From the NCBI GenBank assembly GCA_963817015.1, contig CAWFMV010000019.1:992001-1056000 (forward strand): a stretch of 64,000 nucleotides of DNA. Reading direction: 5' to 3'. The DNA is from VAZQ01 sp963817015. Its GTDB lineage: Bacteria; Pseudomonadota; Alphaproteobacteria; Rhizobiales; Xanthobacteraceae. This document shows positions 61,024-64,000 of the stretch, one piece after another. The first letter of the stretch is position 1, and each line of letters begins with the position of its first letter. Position numbers and translations under genes: made by a program. Below the pieces are notes generated by a model. It was not told where the DNA came from. It made no database searches and saw only the letters and a list, made by a program, of their open reading frames with translations.

Positions 61024-61207
61024 ATCCAATGCACGCACACCAATGTTCCGCAAACTGTTGCGAAGCGGCTACACCCGCTCGGGAAAACAACATTGGAGGT
61101 CGTGTTGGTTTGTCCTCTCAGTCAAACGGACGACGCACGCGTTCCTTCGCTCCGGTTATTCAATGACATCTGATTTGAGGGGCTTTCCTGTGAACGTGAA
61201 GAAGGGG
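61024..61207 (+). repeat. Leader repeat upstream of barrel copy B
   Basis: About 185 bp that recur, with about 85% identity by eye, at 62279-62464 upstream of copy C. Shared blocks include ATCCAATGCACGCACAC, GCGAAGCGGCTACACCCGCT, GTCCTCTCAGTCAAACGGAC and CTCCGGTTATTCAATGACA. It should contain the promoter and 5' leader, so it was duplicated with the gene. Confidence 0.85.
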
Positions 61208-62193
61208 ATGACAATGAGGTTGAGGTATTCGTTCGCTGGCGCCGCTGGCGTCGGTCGCGCTGAATCGTCGGCTGCGAGCGCCGCTGACATGCAGCCGGTG
61301 CTGAAGGCGCCGGCTGCTGTCGATCAGCAGGCGACCGGCTATGTCGAGGTTTACACCGGCTGGGCGAGCACGAGGGCTACTGATGACGGTTTCTCGACGC
61401 GCTTCAATGGCTGGGCGCTGGGCGGCGCAGGTCGTGGCAACTACTGGGTGAGCCGCGAAGTCAGCGTGCAGGTCGATGCGCAGGCGGAAGGCACGTCCTA
61501 TGACTTCCCTGGCGGCGGGGTCATTTCTCCAGCCACAGCTATCTGGTCGGCGGCCACTGGAGCTGGCGCAATCCGCAGCAATACCTGTTCGGACTGTTCG
61601 GCGGGGTCGGCGATGCGGGCAGCACCTTCGGCTTTACGGAGTCCTCGCAGCGTCACGGCCTGATCGGCGCCGAGGCGCAGTGGTACTGGCAGCAGTTCAC
61701 GCTTTACGTCCAGGGCGGCTATGACACCACGCTGGGGTCGACCACCGGGTTTCGGGACGATGACAGCATCAATGCTTGGTTCATCCGCGGCACCGGCCGG
61801 TACTTCATCAATCCGAACTTCTTGATCGAAGGCACGGTGATGTATGCCAACGGCAACATCGACTTCAACTTCGGCGAGCCGTCGATCGGCTTCCAGACCT
61901 GGACATGGGGTGTGAAGGGCGAGTGGCGGTTGGCGACTGCGCCGTTCTCCGTGTTTGCCAAGTATCAGGGCTCGGAGACCAAGTATGACAACTCAGATGA
62001 CTTCGGGCTCTTCGGTGCGAAGGTCACCGATCATCGCGTTCTCCTGGGACTGAAGCTGCACATGGGCGACCGGACGCTGCAGCAGACCGACCGCGCTGGC
62101 GCCACCCTGGACATCGTGAGCCCGTTGGCGAATCCGACCAGCCCCTTGATGCTCTCTCCAGGCTCTGGGGTCGAGCAAACGCTGGCCCGTTAA
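61208..62193 (+). CDS. Outer-membrane beta-barrel protein, copy B (apparent frameshift)
   Basis: Second member of the array. MTMRLRYSFAGAAGVGRAES gives a poorer signal peptide than copy C, perhaps from a further small indel. MQPVLKAPAAVDQQATGYVE and WALGGAGRGNYWVSREVSVQ precede a frame break near 61525; HSYLVGGHWSWRNPQQYLFG continues in another frame to the stop at 62193. The joined product of about 327 residues matches copy C across strands and the C-terminal LLGLKLHMGDRTLQQTDRAG, ATLDIVSPLANPTSPLM. Confidence 0.8.
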
Positions 62194-62215
62194 GGAGCCA
62201 AGTCCGTATCGATGG

Positions 62216-62243
62216 AAGGGCCGCCGCGAGGTGGCCCTTTTTC
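62216..62243 (+). terminator. Rho-independent terminator after barrel copy B
   Basis: AAGGGCCGCC pairs with GGTGGCCCTT (one G-T pair), followed by a T-run. Same core as the other terminators of the array. Confidence 0.85.
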
Positions 62244-62278
62244 GTTGCGTGCTTCACACGGCGCGTTGCGTAACCTGC

Positions 62279-62464
62279 AATCCAATGCACGCACACGAAT
62301 GTTCCGTTGAATTTGTTGCGAAGCGGCTACACCCGCTCGGGAAAGCAACATTGGACGTCGTGTTGGCTATGTCCTCTCAGTCAAACGGACGACGCGCGCG
62401 TTCCATCGCTCCGGTTATTCAATGACAGTGATTTGAGGGGTTTTCCTGTGAACGTGAAGAAGGG
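62279..62464 (+). repeat. Leader repeat upstream of barrel copy C
   Basis: Second copy of the promoter/leader block at 61024-61207, ending with the same GTGAACGTGAAGAAGG ribosome-site region before the start. Confidence 0.85.
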
Positions 62465-63442
62465 ATGACAATGAGGCTTAGGTATTCGTTCGCGGGCGCT
62501 GCTGCGTGTGTCGCACTGACATCGCTCGCGCTGACATCCTTTGCTCAGGCAGCCGATATGCAGCCTGTGCTCAAGGCGCCCGCACAGCCGGAACAGCAGG
62601 CAACCGGTTATGTCGAGGTCTACAGCGGCTGGACGAGCACAACGGGTACCGAGGATGGTGTCTCGAGCCGTTCCAGTGGCTGGGCGCTCGGCGGGGCTGG
62701 TCGTGTCAACTACTGGATAGCGCGTGATGTGAGCGTGCAGGTCGACGCGCAGGCGGAAGGCACGTCCTATGACGCCCCTGGCGGTGGTCACTTCTCGACC
62801 CACAGCTATCTGATCGGCGGCCATTGGAGCTGGCGCAATTCGCAGCAGTATCTGTTCGGATTGTTTGGTGGCGTCGGTGACGCTGGCGGTGCCGGGTCGT
62901 TCGGTTCCTCGCCGCGCCATGGCCTGATCGGCGCCGAGGCGCAGTGGTACTGGCAGCAGTTCACATTCTACGCCCAGGCCGGCTATGACAGCACACTCGG
63001 CGCGCTCGATAGCTCAAATGACAGCGTCAATTCATGGTTCATCCGCGGCACTGGCCGTTACTTCGTAAACCCGAACTTCCTGATCGAAGGCACGGTGATG
63101 TACGCCAACGGCAACATCGAATTCAGTTTGGGCGACCCGTCTATCGGGTTCCAGACTTGGACGTGGGGCGTAAAGGGCGAATGGCGGTTTGCGACTGCGC
63201 CGTTCTCCGTCTTCGCCAAGTATCAGGGCTCGGAGACCAAATATGACGATGTCGCGGCGTTCTTTCATGCAAATGTCACCGACCATCGCGTGCTGCTTGG
63301 GCTGAAGCTGCACATGGGAGACCGGACGCTGCAGCAGACCGATCGCGCTGGCGCCACGCTCGACATCGTGAGCCCGCTGGCCAATCCGACGAGTCCCTTG
63401 ATGTTCTCCCCGTTCGGCGGCGGGGGAGCGGCGTTTCAGTAA
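62465..63442 (+). CDS. Outer-membrane beta-barrel protein, copy C (intact)
   Basis: The only uninterrupted member, 325 residues. Signal peptide MTMRLRYSFAGAAACVALTS with LALTSFAQAAD cleavage; start at 62465 or the second Met two codons on. Beta-strand pattern throughout: GWALGGAGRVNYWIARDVSV, QVDAQAEGTSYDAPGGGHFS, GAEAQWYWQQFTFYAQAGYD, WFIRGTGRYFVNPNFLIEGT, VMYANGNIEFSLG. The C-terminus ends GGGGAAFQ without a terminal Phe, so it may not follow the classic BamA signal. Function unknown; possible porin or adhesin-type surface protein. Confidence 0.85.
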   Translation: MTMRLRYSFAGAAACVALTSLALTSFAQAADMQPVLKAPAQPEQQATGYVEVYSGWTSTTGTEDGVSSRSSGWALGGAGRVNYWIARDVSVQVDAQAEGTSYDAPGGGHFSTHSYLIGGHWSWRNSQQYLFGLFGGVGDAGGAGSFGSSPRHGLIGAEAQWYWQQFTFYAQAGYDSTLGALDSSNDSVNSWFIRGTGRYFVNPNFLIEGTVMYANGNIEFSLGDPSIGFQTWTWGVKGEWRFATAPFSVFAKYQGSETKYDDVAAFFHANVTDHRVLLGLKLHMGDRTLQQTDRAGATLDIVSPLANPTSPLMFSPFGGGGAAFQ

Positions 63443-63467
63443 GAGGCTCAGAATTTCGTAGCGATCG

Positions 63468-63491
63468 AAGGGCCGCCGGAGGGCGGCCCTT
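63468..63491 (+). terminator. Rho-independent terminator after barrel copy C
   Basis: AAGGGCCGCC/GGCGGCCCTT stem with a GGAG loop, followed only by CTGC, so weaker than the others. It could also serve the convergent DUF2189 gene. Confidence 0.75.
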
Positions 63492-63548
63492 CTGCTTGTA
63501 CAGATGGCTGTCCATGGCACTTTTCGGCACTTCCGAGCGGGGTCGGGC

Positions 63549-64000
63549 CTAATGCCGCTTCTCGCCCGCGATCAGCGACGCGGGAAACTGCGCCGCATAG
63601 CGTCGCCGATCCGACTGCGGTGGCCCTGGCGGCTCCGGCCGTGGCCGCGGGTCGCCCTCGACCACCTTGCGATAGAGATGCCAGGTGGTGTGGCCGAGCA
63701 CCGGCATGACGACGGTCAGGCCCAGAAGAAACGGCAGCGAGCCGACGACCAGGCTTACGGCGACGATCAGTCCCCATGCCGCCATCACGATCGGGTTCTT
63801 CCGCACCGCCCGATACGAGGTCAGCACCGCTTCAATCGCGCCGACGTCGCGATCGAGCAGCAGCGGGAATGACACGACGCTGATCGTGAGCACGACCAGC
63901 GCGAACACAAAGCCGATGACGTTGCCCAGAACGATGACGCGAAAGCCTTCGGGTGTGGTGAGGATCCGATCGATGAACGCGCTCAGCGACGGCATCGGTG
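63549..64000 (-). CDS. DUF2189 membrane protein (N-terminus beyond window)
   Basis: C-terminal part, about 150 residues, of a DUF2189 integral membrane protein, whose usual length is about 250. Segments NVIGFVFALVVLTISVVSFP, VMAAWGLIVAVSLVVGSLPF and LLGLTVVMPVLGHTTWHLYR with the final GHTTWHLYRKVV are family marks. A Met at 63995 is internal; the frame is open to the window end. Pro-rich tail. Function unknown. Confidence 0.8.
   Translation of the reverse strand, partial: PMPSLSAFIDRILTTPEGFRVIVLGNVIGFVFALVVLTISVVSFPLLLDRDVGAIEAVLTSYRAVRKNPIVMAAWGLIVAVSLVVGSLPFLLGLTVVMPVLGHTTWHLYRKVVEGDPRPRPEPPGPPQSDRRRYAAQFPASLIAGEKRH

Overview
The window looks like a piece of a high-GC alphaproteobacterial chromosome of the order Hyphomicrobiales (Rhizobiales), near Bradyrhizobium, Rhodopseudomonas or Pseudolabrys. 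This rests on gene content and style: urease, bactofilins, a rhizobial-type XRE regulator, malonyl-CoA decarboxylase, Bug-type receptors, and palindromic intergenic repeats of the kind common in these genomes. No tRNA, rRNA, phage or CRISPR locus was recognised. Species assignment from composition alone is not possible.

Layout. 1-5.8 kb: type II secretion genes gspE-F-G-H-I-J-K, read leftward and cut by the window edge. 6.1-11.2 kb: an unfamiliar accessory cluster with a methyltransferase, an isochorismatase-like hydrolase, a GNAT and a possible second GNAT-like protein, a divergent LysR regulator and two paralogous ~60-residue proteins. 11.4-12.8 kb: an esterase and an XRE regulator. 13.2-19.1 kb: urease ureABC-EFG, then ureD behind a palindromic insertion. 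19.1-26.1 kb: cupin, Ca2+/H+ antiporter, a TAXI-type receptor, ExoD, an NMT1-like receptor, and a four-gene envelope module of unknown function. 26.3-35.2 kb: a leftward operon for peptide import (fused ATPase, binding protein, two permeases), an enolase-superfamily epimerase, a CMD protein and a Bug receptor. 35.6-36.0 kb: a compact element bounded by inverted repeats and carrying a GIY-YIG nuclease gene. 36.2-43.9 kb: CoA-transferase, malonyl-CoA decarboxylase, SDR, nitroreductase, glpD and glpK. 44-47 kb: potGHI. 47-50.6 kb: two bactofilins and an AsmA protein. 50.7-58.9 kb: scoAB, two Bug receptors, an iron-type binding protein with its permease, a DUF1194 protein and MsrB. 59.3-63.5 kb: a tandem array of outer-membrane beta-barrel genes (two broken, one intact, one remnant). 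The right edge holds a cut DUF2189 membrane protein.

Two features cut across the whole window. First, at least 13 well-conserved genes carry one or two single-base frameshifts with intact coding on both sides (gspF, lysR, ureF, ureD, cupin, NMT1 receptor, GIY-YIG, glpD, asmA, a Bug receptor, the iron permease and two barrel genes). Indel errors in the assembly are the simplest explanation, so these genes are annotated as full-length spans. Second, several families of palindromic or inverted-repeat elements sit between genes. The best candidate for an undescribed system is the GIY-YIG element at 35640-36022: its 30-bp ends recur, exactly inverted, in an 83-bp unit at 22210 and, partly, at 38967 and 14039, and the short spacers of the solo copies resemble the inner ends of the nuclease element. 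The solo copies may therefore be non-autonomous deletion derivatives.
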